Source: Apostichopus japonicus
Taxonomy: Eukaryota; Echinodermata; Holothuroidea; Aspidochirotida; Stichopodidae
Length of the DNA: 64,000 nucleotides
Direction of reading: 5' to 3'
Assembly (NCBI RefSeq): GCF_037975245.1
Contig: NC_092569.1
Location: forward strand, 18,845,001 to 18,909,000
The notes under the pieces were generated by a model, which saw only the letters and a list, made by a program, of their open reading frames with translations, had not been told where the DNA came from and did no database searches. Made by a program: the position numbers and the translations under genes. Shown here in pieces: positions 36,981 to 48,800 of this stretch; the first letter of the stretch is position 1; every line of letters begins with the position of its first letter.

Positions 36981-37424
36981 CAGGTTGGTTATTTCGATAA
37001 AACGTAAGAAGAACATACCTCATGAGTCATGACCTTGTTGGCTTTCCATATTACTGATACACGTGATGATTGTGACCATTTGTAGTTTTCAGGTCAATAT
37101 CAATTGGCAACGCAAAAAAGAAAGCAAAAGAAACGGGTTATTATTTTTAAAATGCCGTATGCAAATAACACTGTGTAATATGTAAATCGGCATAGATACA
37201 AGAAATACAGAATACACCCGGCGGATATGCCCCTCCCAGTGGATGTCCTGTTGGTGCTGCCCCAAAATTATTACGTGTATAATATTATTGCACGTGACAG
37301 GATACACATTTTTGGGAATGGTTTGTAACGACACCTTAGCCATAACCAAAGCATAGGCTACATAGAAATGCTTTCCTGAATACAGATATATATGTATGTA
37401 TCAATAAATATATATAGATGTATA

Positions 37425-37427
37425 TAT

Positions 37428-37472
<45 letters not shown>
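37425..37472. repeat. (TA)n microsatellite
   Basis: Pure TA run after interrupted TATATAGATG units. Confidence 0.93.
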
Positions 37473-37474
<2 letters not shown>

Positions 37475-38135
37475 CTACATAGATAGATTATTCAAGTAAA
37501 TTGTTTAGTTTATCCATCGCACAGCGTTGTTAAGTATGTTATAGAGATGGGTTTTTTTAATTTCAACTAAACGTGCAACATATACCGAAAGTGAAATACT
37601 AAAACTGATGTATACTTTGTATATACATTATAGTAGTTCATGTGTCCCTTTTCAGACCGCATCGCAACCTTCCTTCGAGAAAAGCTGAAAGCCGTTATAT
37701 AGCCTATATTAAGATATCTATGTACATTACTATTGACATGACAAACTATGGCCAAGTCCTTGTTGCAACATATTGGATACATGTGATAACGTCACTTATA
37801 TATACGAACACTATTTCGATGTTGGTCACTCATATATAATATCAATATCGCTTTCTATATTGTTAACTCTAACTTTACGGTGATACTAATACAATGTTGC
37901 GACTGCTATACGTAATTCCCATAACTGTATGTGATATCTATGAAAATGACTGGGTTATTATGCTATATGTATATCTAATGCAAATGATATTCTTGAAATC
38001 TCCCTCGTAAAATCTATGGCAAATAATGACTCATGCGATTCTGTTTGCATAAGCTACCCAAAGCTGATGGTTGTCCCCTGTTTGCCTTTTTGCCTACTTT
38101 TTCTTGGCTATAAGTTGCTTGTGTGTCATTGTTCA

Positions 38136-38220
38136 GGTTGGACTTGATGGCATTTGTTGGACCTTGATGGCATTTGTTGGACCTTGATGGCATTTGTTGG
38201 ACCTTGATGGCATTTCTTGG
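38136..38220 (+). repeat. 20-bp tandem repeat, ~4 copies
   Basis: ACCTTGATGGCATTTGTTGG repeated in perfect register, with a single-base deletion in the first copy and one change in the last. Confidence 0.97.
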
Positions 38221-38988
38221 CCGTCGCGCGATTGCAGTTGTTGCTCGTTTTGTTTGAGATTCTTATACTTCACTCAATACTGCAACAGATTATTTCAGCT
38301 CCTTCTTCTGTTAACGGAAGCAAGGACCTCACCCTCCCCCCCCCACCCCTCGAACCAAACGACTTAGGGTCTACGCTTTGTATGTCGTAATAACCGTATC
38401 ACGATAAATTAACAAGTAACTTACATTACAAATCAATTTTAACAATTGGAAATCTTGAAGTGGATTCAACTTTCACTTTAAAGTGTATCAGTAAGTAGTT
38501 CCGCGAAGTCGTTAGTTAATATCATGCATTGTCCAACCTCAAAGCCAAATGAACATTGGCCGATACTATACCGGTTCCCAATTTTGTTGAGCAAAAAAGG
38601 ACGTATTCCTTTGCCTTAACTTGTTGGCAGCCTACACGTCTATTTAGCCTGGTCTAAACGATTACTACCGCATTCAAAGCCGATGCCTTTATTACCAGAA
38701 TGGGGAAAGGAAAGGGTGCGGGGCCGGGGTGGGGGGTAAAGGAGAGAAAAATTCAGGAAAGAAGAGAGAAAAGTCATTCGATTTTGAGCGAATTTCATAA
38801 AGACGCGGGTAGTCTATCGATATAATTACTAAACAGCATCAGTACAATTATTTATCATTGCAGGATATCTGCGTGATTTCTCCACTCTCTTTCTTCTTAA
38901 CAAAAGAAATTTGAGCAGGTTATAACATGTGACCACATAACCTCATTCTATGCTTCATCAAATGTGCGGAAACTGAACATTAATGTCG

Positions 38989-38991
<3 letters not shown>

Positions 38992-39058
<67 letters not shown>
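38992..39058. repeat. (TA)n microsatellite, 67 bp
   Basis: The longest uninterrupted TA run in the window. Confidence 0.95.
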
Positions 39059-39061
<3 letters not shown>

Positions 39062-39241
39062 TGCTTACTGCCTGTTTTCCTGTTGAGAAGAGCACGTTAC
39101 ATTGTTTACATGACGTGTAACGCACTATTCTATTACATACATTATTTTCTATATGTGTGTAATGTATAGACACATGTAACCTAAACAACACTATTTTTTG
39201 TTATACATTATTTTGAAGTAATTTGCCGTGACTAGTAAGTG

Positions 39242-39454
39242 ACCTACCCTCACATTGTATGATTTAATGTACGTTCAATTGTTTGTTAGATGGACTATAG
39301 TCACGCACGACGTTCCTAGTTATCCTTGAATTTTATCTTCATTTGATTCCCCCTTTTGTATTACCATACACGTTGATGCTGTTTGTAGTACATGTCATCA
39401 GACAATGCCAGATACTTCGTAAATCAACGTTTTCTTCCATCACAAAGTGCGTTA
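39242..39454 (+). repeat. Tandem duplication, unit 1
   Basis: Matches 39475-39752 in order: CTACCCTCACATTGTATGAT, GACTATAGTCACGCACGAC, TCCTTGAATTTTATCTTC, TCAGACAATGCCAGATAC, CATCACAAAGTGCGTTATA. Unit 2 has extra inserts. Confidence 0.9.
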
Positions 39455-39474
39455 TATTTATTTATGAAACATGA

Positions 39475-39752
39475 TCTACCCTCATATTGTATGATTTAAT
39501 GTAATATATGCGTTACCTTGTTTCTTATCTGGACTATACAGGCACGCAGGCACGACATTTCTTTAGTTGTCCTTGAATTTATATACCGTATCTTCCTTGT
39601 TGATTCCCATGGTTTCACTTTTGTATATTGCAATAGTTTAATAGTAGTATTCACCATGCATACACCGCGTCCAAGTAACTCATGTATGTCAGACAATAAT
39701 GTCAGATATTTTCCTAAATCAATCTTTCCTTTCATCACAAAGTGCGTTATAA
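39475..39752 (+). repeat. Tandem duplication, unit 2
   Basis: Diverged copy of 39242-39454, ~65 bp longer, mostly through GTAGTATTCACCATGCATAC-region insertions. Open frames across it (80-111 codons) do not correspond in the first unit, which argues against coding. Confidence 0.9.
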
Positions 39753-39924
39753 TGTTACGTAACTATATTTTATTAGTAAACTATAGAGGGAGAAGATTTG
39801 AAGTGGGCAAAGCATTGAAGAATTGCCTTTCTTATTGCTCCATGCATGTTTGAGAGGATCACAGGAAAATTAATGGTACATATGAAAATTCTATGTTTGA
39901 CAAATGAACAAAGGATATTATATA

Positions 39925-40035
39925 CTCAGTGTCCTGGTGAAATTTTCATGCAATTCCTACATTGGGTTATCGAAATATTGATAGTTGAAATTGTCACGGT
40001 TTTATATAGCAACAGTGAACTTGCAGCAAACAGGT
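39925..40035 (+). repeat. Dispersed repeat, copy 2 (CTGGTGAAATTTTCATG type)
   Basis: Counterpart of 26915-27050; shares GATAGTTGAAATTGTCA and the following GTT, with a diverged middle. Confidence 0.5.
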
Positions 40036-40955
40036 GTGATGTCATAGTTGCCACTTGATAGAAAGCAATTTTACAGTCCACAGCAAAATGTTTTTGTATT
40101 TTTTTTTCTGGATTTTGCCACATTATTGTTTTTAACTTTGAATATTGCAAAGGTTTCTAAATTTGCTTTACGGAATGGGCAAGCATCAATATCAATGAGT
40201 TTCATTTTATTCATAATGATGTGAACGCAACCCAATTTTGAACAAGGGGAAAAAACGTATTTTACCAGAAAATAAATCATAAAATAGGTTCCCTTGCTGG
40301 TATATAAGAAACGGTTTTTCCCATAACAATCCCAAGGATGGGACGATCCGTTTCTCTTGGAAATGCAAATTATACCCTTGCATCTTCGACATACTAAGGT
40401 CTACAAGGATCTGGTCTTGATCTAAAGAAGCATAAAATTCCCAGTTTTTTTTACTCAGTAATCAATTTCAGCCAACGGAATATATACCTTTTACAATTGC
40501 TGCGTTCTTCTGTGTAGCTATACGCAAAATTATTCATAATTATAACTGTTGGATTAAACATAAAAATGAAGAGAATGAGTAGTTGATCAATTCATCTGTC
40601 GGTGACATTCAAAAATACATAACCTGTTATAGCTACGTGAGTTACGTGATAAAGTGGCGAATCGGATAACAAGTTATACTTACAATATAGCACGGTCTGA
40701 GAAATGAAACCTTATGAAATATACATCCCTGCACTTGTACTTTGTACTTACAACCGGTAAGCACGGCATACGTTACAAATTACAGAAGTGATTCACAAAC
40801 AGGACATTAGGAGGGCAGTGACATTTCTTAGCTTATCTAGGTATAGCCTATACAGGACTGTTCTCGCTAGGACATGATCACGCAGAACGCAAACGAACAT
40901 ATATAGAAGTTCAACGTTAGTTACAGCAGAGTATAGGGTAGGGGATGGGTTGTTG

Positions 40956-41347
40956 CAGTGGCGGAGCGTCCATACAGTCAGAGGGGGCGGATGCCCTGCC
41001 CCCCCCCCCCTTGACGGACTAAAATTGACTGCTGCCGCTCTTTTCAGCTTTTTACCACCTTTTACTTATTAGCAATTATTGACTTTTTTATTGCGCTCTC
41101 GAATACCTTTTTTTGTTGGTGTAATTTTCTGACAATATGGCGATGACACCTATTTATTCTTCGTTTATCTGCAAATTAGCATGGCCCGGATAGGGTCATT
41201 TCCGGCGATCTAGGGAGTTTCTTTACTCAAAAAATTTCTGTACGCTCCGCGCCAACCTGTGGTGGCGCTCCGTTTAGATAGTGTCGAAAGCGCCCCTACA
41301 GACCATTCTCGCCCCTCCCCCCTGACCTAATCCTAGCTCCGCCACTG
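40956..41347. mobile_element. Non-autonomous hAT-type MITE (392 bp), family CAGTGGCGGAGC
   Basis: Perfect 12-bp TIRs CAGTGGCGGAGC (40956-40967) and GCTCCGCCACTG (41336-41347). They are flanked by an exact 8-bp duplication GGTTGTTG (40948-40955 and 41348-41355). CAGTGGCGGA-type ends are common in hAT transposons. The interior has a poly-C tract at one end and AAATTTCTGTACGCTCCGCG and CCTCCCCCCTGACC at the other, with no coding capacity. Near-intact boundaries suggest relatively recent insertion. Confidence 0.95.
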
Positions 41348-42639
41348 GGTTGTTGGCGTATGAACTGTGAAGGAAATATAATGGTGTGATGAGTTTTATG
41401 TATGATGTAATTTACCCTGTTCAGTCTTTCATTGTATTTGTTCTTCGCTGTCGTTGTCTCACGAGGATGACGTCACAACATCGTCACGTCACCACAAGAC
41501 CATCATAACGTACTCATAATGCCATCATATAACGACATCGTAACGCCATAAGACTGTGGGGTTCCATTTGACGAGGTGATAACCATGTGTTCAATATATA
41601 ATGTTCATTAATAGCGCCAATAAATATGCTGAAATGTCAAATCATAGTTATTAATATTAACATTTCAAATAAGCAGTTTACTCGGTTCACCGTTACCTGA
41701 TCTTAAAGTCACAACTTTATGAGGTGCTATATAACACTGTAAAATCGTGTGTCTATAGTAATTTGAAAGGTCATAGGTACATATTTACAACAAATATATT
41801 ACAAATATCAAATAATGGTTACTATTATTTACATTTCATATACGACGACTGCATGCCAATTGAAAAACCTTTAAAAGTATTATAACTTCAACAAACACAT
41901 TATTCTCTAAATACTTTTCGTGTCAATGTATGTGATTTTTTTGGAATAGCCCGAACCTCAGGGAATATAAAGTTTTGAAATATGTTAGCACGATTAATTA
42001 AAGGATATCATGCTAGCTGAATTGATTGCTTAACAAATTTACTGGATATTATTGTACATGGCTATATATAGCTTTTCAAGAAAAATATCTGCCACAACGA
42101 CATTTCATCGCAGAACGCAGCTTTAACATACTTTTGTCAAGACTGTATCCTGAATTTCATTGAAATTACATGGATGATATTCACTCCTAAATATTAAACG
42201 TCAAAATGATTAATTCGCTTGTTCAACTTCCTAAAAATAATGAACGGGGATATCCGGAATGCGTGTTTTTTTTTCCTTTTTTTTTTTGTTCATTGAAGTG
42301 GCAGCATGGACTTATAGTAGAGCTCATATATTAAATATGTTGGGTCACCGGTGTAAAGTTAATGGGAGAAGACCTTGTAATCTCTAGGGTAGGGGGGGGG
42401 GTACCTATATTCATTTTACAGAGGGCAAAAGAGACCACATTAGATTGAGCAAATGTTCATACAGAAAAGTATATATCACCATACCTACTATTGAGTCATG
42501 TGCAGGATATAGTTTGTATTGGTTGCCCAAGGCTATAGTGCTTCAAGTGATGAGTTTATATAGGCACAACATTATATTAGATATGCTGCAGATCATGAAA
42601 ACACACTGCTATTAGCCCAGGTTGAATTCTCAGTTTCGA

Positions 42640-42835
42640 TAAATAACCCTTTGATCAAGTTATAGGCTCATCGACTGAAGTGCCTGGACTATTAATTCTA
42701 AATGACAGGGCCTAATGTCAGTTCGTAGAATGCAACCCCAAACAAATCAATGGTAAACGTAAGACGTTTATCGCCTCAAATGATGAAATATTCACACGTC
42801 TTCATCTCCGGAGCCTTAAAGGAGTATTCCAGAGT
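42640..42835 (-). mobile_element. CCTTTAA MITE family, copy (inverted, internally deleted)
   Basis: The right end reads, on the plus strand, AAATAACCCTTTGATCAAG, then ATCGACTGAAGTGCCTGGAC. The middle keeps ATCGCCTCAAATGATGAAAT. The left end is GGAGCCTTAAAGGAGTATTC. The TGACGTCA word has decayed to CACGTCTTCATC. Confidence 0.65.
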
Positions 42836-43774
42836 TTGATATATCTATAGAAGTCCTGCTCTAATAATCCTCCGCAAGCTCAAATGGTGTAAAGATTGTG
42901 GTTCGATTTTACTTCGCGGACCGGACTGAAATTTATTATTTTTTAGACTTGCTAGTTGATTTGACCTGAGACAATGTGACTTGAGACATCACTTTCAATG
43001 AGATATTTTAGTGGCTTATTATGGATGTTTTAAATTTTAAAACGAATGCTCTCAACACCTCGCATAAGTATAGCATGAATCCTTGCTCGATATAGCATGT
43101 TAACGCTATTAGGTATGTATGAAATGTTTCCTTATAATATTTCAAAAAATTATCCACAGAGGAGGAAAAATAGTTCTCCAAAAAATGCTCTTTGAGAGAA
43201 TTTCTAATTGCAGAGAACTATACATTGACAGATAGCAAACATTCGAAATGTATTCGGTTTCAAGGATCATAAAATCGAGCATGATGACGTCATAGGACAC
43301 ACACGCCACGTGATCCACTTTAGTTTACGTTTAATCAATCTCGATTTATTGACCATATATATTGAAACAGGGATGTCAGCTAACCATTTAGAATTATTTT
43401 TCTTTTCTGTATATTGGCCTATATGGACATCGCATTATCTCAGTGTCAAAGTTACATGGTTACTTCATAGTCACACAAATGCGATATGTTGCGTATCAAC
43501 GATATACAACAGTTTTCATTACATATATGACCATTTAAATGACCGTCTGCTATACCTACGTATAGGCAGTTAGGTCAGCTCTGTAGATATAACAACGTAA
43601 AAACCTATAGATAGTTAATATAAGAGCCTTTTATCGTACAGTAATATCTTGTTTGACAAATTGCGCTCAATTACACCCTTGGGTATTTTTAATAATCTAA
43701 AAATAAACTTTAGGTTTTTTGATTGCGATGCAATTGTTAGGCTTAGATAAACGCGGGAATCTACGTGCCTAGAT

Positions 43775-43835
43775 CGAGGAGCTGACGTCATCAGCAAGTT
43801 TGTCTTAAAGGGGTGTTCTAGACATTCTATATATT
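43775..43835 (-). repeat. CCTTTAA MITE family, left-end fragment with TGACGTCA
   Basis: GAGGAGCTGACGTCATCAGC followed by CTTAAAGGGGTGTTCTAGAC. Keeps the perfect CRE-like palindrome; the rest of the element is not recognisable. Confidence 0.6.
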
Positions 43836-45026
43836 TGTAAAGTGAATATTGGGAAATATTTGACAGAAGACATATCACTTCTGGATTGACTACTTTTTGA
43901 CTGTTGTTCTCTTGCGTTCTCGAATATGACATATCTAACACAGAAGTGATACCTTACTATATGCTTTTATTTCACAACTGATACTACACAATTCTACGAG
44001 ATTACTGAATAGCCTTGAATATTTTAATAACCTTTTTTTCCAAGCTAAAACCCTAGACAATTACAATCATTTACCTCTGTTTTAAACTAATTGGAGCCCA
44101 ACTTTTGAAATATTTTCATAATTATTACATTTCCTTTTTTTTATATTTCTTTATGTGATTTATGTTAGTATAGGCCCCTACGTGAAAAGTGTCTTGTCGA
44201 ACGACAACATGTTGGCAAAGAGAATCAAATTCATTAATTCATGAGTCGTTAACCTTCATTTGTTAAGAACAATTATCTTTAAAAATGGATGCAATAGTTC
44301 CATCAGTTGACATTTTATTTTGAGTAATCCTATAGTTAAGTTTGGTGAAATTGTTAACCAAACACAGGTAGGTGATTTCAGGTTATAGGGTTATTACCCC
44401 ATAGGATCTAGCTACTGCACCTGGCCAGAAATCTGACCCATCTAGCCGTTTCTATGGGAGCCAATGTACTATCGCTTGTTCATATTATACGGCCTAGTGC
44501 AGTGTCCAATATTAAGCTAGTACTATAGCTCTTTATTTCCTGAAGACCAGAGAGGCCAAACTTCATCAAACGTTAGACGATTAATTAAGTCAGGAAATTT
44601 TAAGCAGGAAATAGATGTTATACATGTCTGGCGCTCGTTCAAAGTGACAGCATAGTCTACATGGCTTTAATTTACAACCTTTAGCTAGAAAAAAAACTAT
44701 AGCCAGAATGTCAACGAGAATGACAAATCATATTATGAATGGTAATACAATAATTCTCTTTATTGGCATGTGATTAATATTGAATAAATAAATTTGAAGA
44801 GCATGTATGTATGTATGTATATGCTATTATGATTATTACAATTATTCATGAAAGGGTTAAATAATTATTACACAACAAAGTAAATACTGTTTACTATTTT
44901 TCTGTACATATTTGTTGAAGGCGTTTCTAAACTAACATTGAAAGCATTTCAATGTAAGTTTTCAAAAAAAAAAAAAAAAAAACACCCAACAGATATATAA
45001 CGATAACTAAGAAATCCTTTGGTGTT

Positions 45027-45055
45027 ACCATGGAGGTAAAAGCAGCCTCCATGGT
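45027..45055. repeat. CATGGAGGT hairpin repeat, copy 2
   Basis: ACCATGGAGG and CCTCCATGGT stems around a 9-base loop; seven bases upstream of the target duplication of the hAT-type MITE at 45070. Confidence 0.75.
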
Positions 45056-45069
45056 TTTACACAACATAC

Positions 45070-45438
45070 CAAGGGCGTAGGAACCGGGGGGGGGGGGGCT
45101 GGGGGTGCCAGCCCCCCAGTGAAAAATGTGGAGGGGCGGAAGTATCATTCCGCCCCCCGCTTCGCAAGTCAGAAAACCCCTTTTTCATTTCCAAATGAGA
45201 AAAAAAATCTCATTTGGAGCACCAAATTGCATCTAAGGCCTGGTGAAAATACAAAATTAAGTTTACAAAATGGAGTGGGTGTTGAAGTGTGCTATATTGC
45301 ACCAAATTGCATCTGAGGCTACCTGGAAATGCAAAAAAATCCAAAGGGGAGGGGGACACCCCTCCCCTTAGACCCCTCCCCCAGGCCGGCCATCAGCCTT
45401 CAGCCCCCCCCACTCAAAAATACCTTCCTACGCCACTG
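45070..45438. mobile_element. Non-autonomous hAT-type MITE (369 bp), family CAGTGGCGTAGGAA
   Basis: TIRs are CAAGGGCGTAGGAA (45070-45083) and TTCCTACGCCACTG (45425-45438), 12 of 14 matching. An exact 8-bp duplication CAACATAC flanks them (45062-45069 and 45439-45446). The interior is G-rich at the left, has an internal duplication (AGCACCAAATTGCATCTAAG and TGCACCAAATTGCATCTGAG) and ends C-rich. No transposase. The ends are related to the CATAGGCGTAGGAG family. Confidence 0.93.
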
Positions 45439-45734
45439 CAACATACAAATTTACCCCCCCCCCCCTTCTCCCGCACGAATGTACTGTTTGTGCCAGGTTT
45501 GAGGTTGCTACGAAATGGACAAGAAATATCTAAACACGATCAGATCATGCAACACAAAACTCAACAGGGAAACATAAGACTTCTTTGACCTTAAATAACA
45601 TGTTTACAAATGTATTAAAATATTTGGCAAGAGCAAATGGTGTTTAGTATCATCCAGGTGTGTGATGTTGTTTGCATGAAGCTAAGAGAGCTAGGACACA
45701 GGAACTGACCTAGGGGTAAGCGTGTTGGGCTAGG

Positions 45735-45800
45735 TAGTCAAGCCCCTTGATTTGGATGACATTGAGTTATCTTAAAGGTCATTTCTCAAATGAAAGAAAA
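45735..45800 (+). repeat. CCTTTAA MITE family, right-end fragment
   Basis: GTAGTCAAGCCCCTTGATTT, then ACATTGAGTTATCTTAAAGG and TCATTTCTCAAATGAAAG. Confidence 0.5.
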
Positions 45801-48800
45801 AAAAAGGGATATTGAAAGGGAACCTGAATTTATAGTATAGTGTTTTAATTATAACGGTCGACAACATATTATAACTGTATATAAACGACTTCATCCCTGA
45901 CTCACCTATGTAAAGAAAGCTAGGCTATAAGCATATACATGTTAAGAGTACGATAGGATAAGTGATTTATTTCATCAAGCAACAAAACCTTTGCAAGATT
46001 TCAGCAAATCCCTTGTGACTTAAACTAACAAAATAATTCTGTTCTGGGTATATTTTGATGGCTAGAGAAAAAAAGGTGCTGCAAACGCACCTAAAATACG
46101 TACATTTTTCCCTCCAAAAGTCACATGACATTCCACTTGTACCCGGTTATAATGGAATGAGCAGATGAATGACTCTATATACAATGATAGCTCGTTATGA
46201 CAATGTTGGAAATTATTGGTACACATTTTAGTACAGAGATGTCAAACAAATGGGTAACTTTCGAAGATTTGACCAGAAATGTACTGAGTTTACGAGTACA
46301 ATACTGTATGACCGCGAGTACTTAATTTTGCACTAGTTTTTTTTATACTACTTTCCAAATTATCTGTACGCATTCATGGGAGCTAGTACACATACTGAGG
46401 CAACATTGCTCGGGTACAAGCAAGGACTCACTATATTGCTATAGTCTCACTTGCCCCTCGATGTAGTCTACTAACCTAGAATAATAAAGTATATTGACAT
46501 TCACTGCAGGTGACTAAGTTTATCATCAAATCACGTCGTTGCAGTTGGACGTTTAATTTTCCCGCATTTAGACTGTGTAATAACACACTAATTAGGAACA
46601 TTCAAATCGTTTGTAACCATGGAGATCTCTAAATTGTGTATTTCTAACATTTATTATAGCGCATGGATTTCTGCAGAATCATGTTGCCTAAGTTACAAAC
46701 CAATACGGATTATTTTTTCCCTCCAATTTTCAAAGAAACTTTATATGTTGATTCGTTTGTAGTAAGCAGTATTGAATACCTTATAGCTGATGTAAGAATA
46801 TACACAACACAGAAACTGGATATGCTGTTTTTGGCTACGATGTAATAAATTTTCAAAATTCAAATGATGCAACAAGAAATATTGGCACGAGAATTTCATC
46901 ATTTGTTTGTTAAACATAATCAAATACTAGACGAGACCTTTCATTTTAATATACTTCTTTGTTTCCTCGTAAACATATTTCTGGACATGGTGATTTGATA
47001 TACAACTAGGTAGAATCGTATTTTCCTGTTTTGACCTCAGAGATGTTTTCACAACAACGCGTAAATATTTAATATATAAATAAAGTATTCCTGTTATTGA
47101 TACTGTCAATGTAAGTACTATTATATCATAACAAAATAATCTTTGAAACTTGAAACTCAATTGGCATTTGACTGCGTGTAACTCAACGCTAGGATTAAAA
47201 TATTTCGATATATATATGTAGTTAAACAGTTTAAGATATGTCGACTGATATGGGACTATAGTGAAGTTGGCTCGGGGACATATATAGGAGAGGGTGGTAG
47301 TAGGGGGGGGGGGGGGGTTAGGGTATAGACCAAATAAGTTGGCTTAACGAATATTTTAAGGAATACTTCCTCTGTCTGAAGCGTACATTGAATTTTAAAT
47401 TTCCTATTTATGTTGTATGTACGAGGGAACAACAAAAAATATCTGAAATATACATCGGGGGCTTGGCTACCTGGACCCCTCCCCCCCATGCAAACACCAT
47501 GATCTTCCCACTGTACCCCCAACCAATAACAGTGCAACCCACAATGAGAGATACCCAGCTATGCCTCTGAATTATGTTGCTGTATATGGTCTATTGGTTT
47601 ATATATGGACCCAGAAAAAAATGCCTTTTTCGCGTTGCAAGAGCTGTTAAACTGTGTGAAGTATATAGTACGGTAGCAACTTAGTACAAGTGCTGCATTT
47701 AAAATATATTTCAAAGTGTAAATTTCTTATACTCTAGAGATTTTTAAGAGGGTGGGGTCACAAGAATGAGAGTGAAATCTTGGGGTGGGAATGGGGGGTG
47801 GGACGTTATTATAAGCTATATACACCGTCTTGTGATACAGAGGTTCCGCTACACGGTTTTGCAATGTTCTACGTTTTCAAAAAAATATCAGCTTGTAAGT
47901 TCACACAAAATTTGATGTATTTGTAAGTATAAGTAAATAGAACCGGTAAGATGGGGCGAGGGGGGTGGGTGGGTCGTCTCGTTAATTCGTGTGCCGCTCC
48001 GCGACCCCCCCCCCCACTCACGCCACCCTCCCACTGGATATATTCATTGTAGTGCTCGGTTATTTCCTTAAATATACATGTAATTCATTTTAAACTGTTA
48101 TGGTTAAGATTGTGTTGGATTAATGTAACCGGTTATGTTTTCTAGCTGTCATTAATTTTGTTTTTTTAAGGATGAGTATTGACACAGTATTAATGTCGAT
48201 ATATTGTAGACTGTTATAATGAATCTCAAACTTGTGTTCGGGCCATTTAATAGGAACTTAGTTATAACATAAGTTATAACATCTGCCAATAAGACCATTT
48301 GCTACATTCACTTTGTGGTGATTGTATGTTTTTTAAGCACGGCTGTGAGGGAGGACTCGGATTGGGGGGGGGGGGGTGGGGGAGGTAAGGGATGGAGCAA
48401 TGGACCGTTGATTCGTGGGGTAGAGAACATGAAGCCGAATTATGATATTTTGGTAAGATTTGATGAATTTAATAAGATGATTAATATCGATACATGAGCA
48501 CCAATATAAATTTGAACATTCAGCTATTCCAACTGTCAACAAAATTTGAACTGTCAGCTATTTCATCTAGTAATAACTTGTAATAATAAAAGTAATAACT
48601 TTCTTATATTATGCAAATGATAAAAATAGACAAAAATATAGAGAGAAAGAGTGAGAAACAAGAAGCCAAGTTAAATTTTCATCGATTTTTATTCTGTCAG
48701 GCTTAGAACGTTTATTCCATGTTTGTGAATTCAGATCGCAGACTGCGTAAAGTTGGAAAAAAATATGCACAAAAGAGAAAAGTGATCAGGTAACATATGT

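Noticed and set aside
43615-43941. 108-codon minus-strand frame
   Set aside because: It runs through a CCTTTAA-family repeat fragment and has no recognisable motif.
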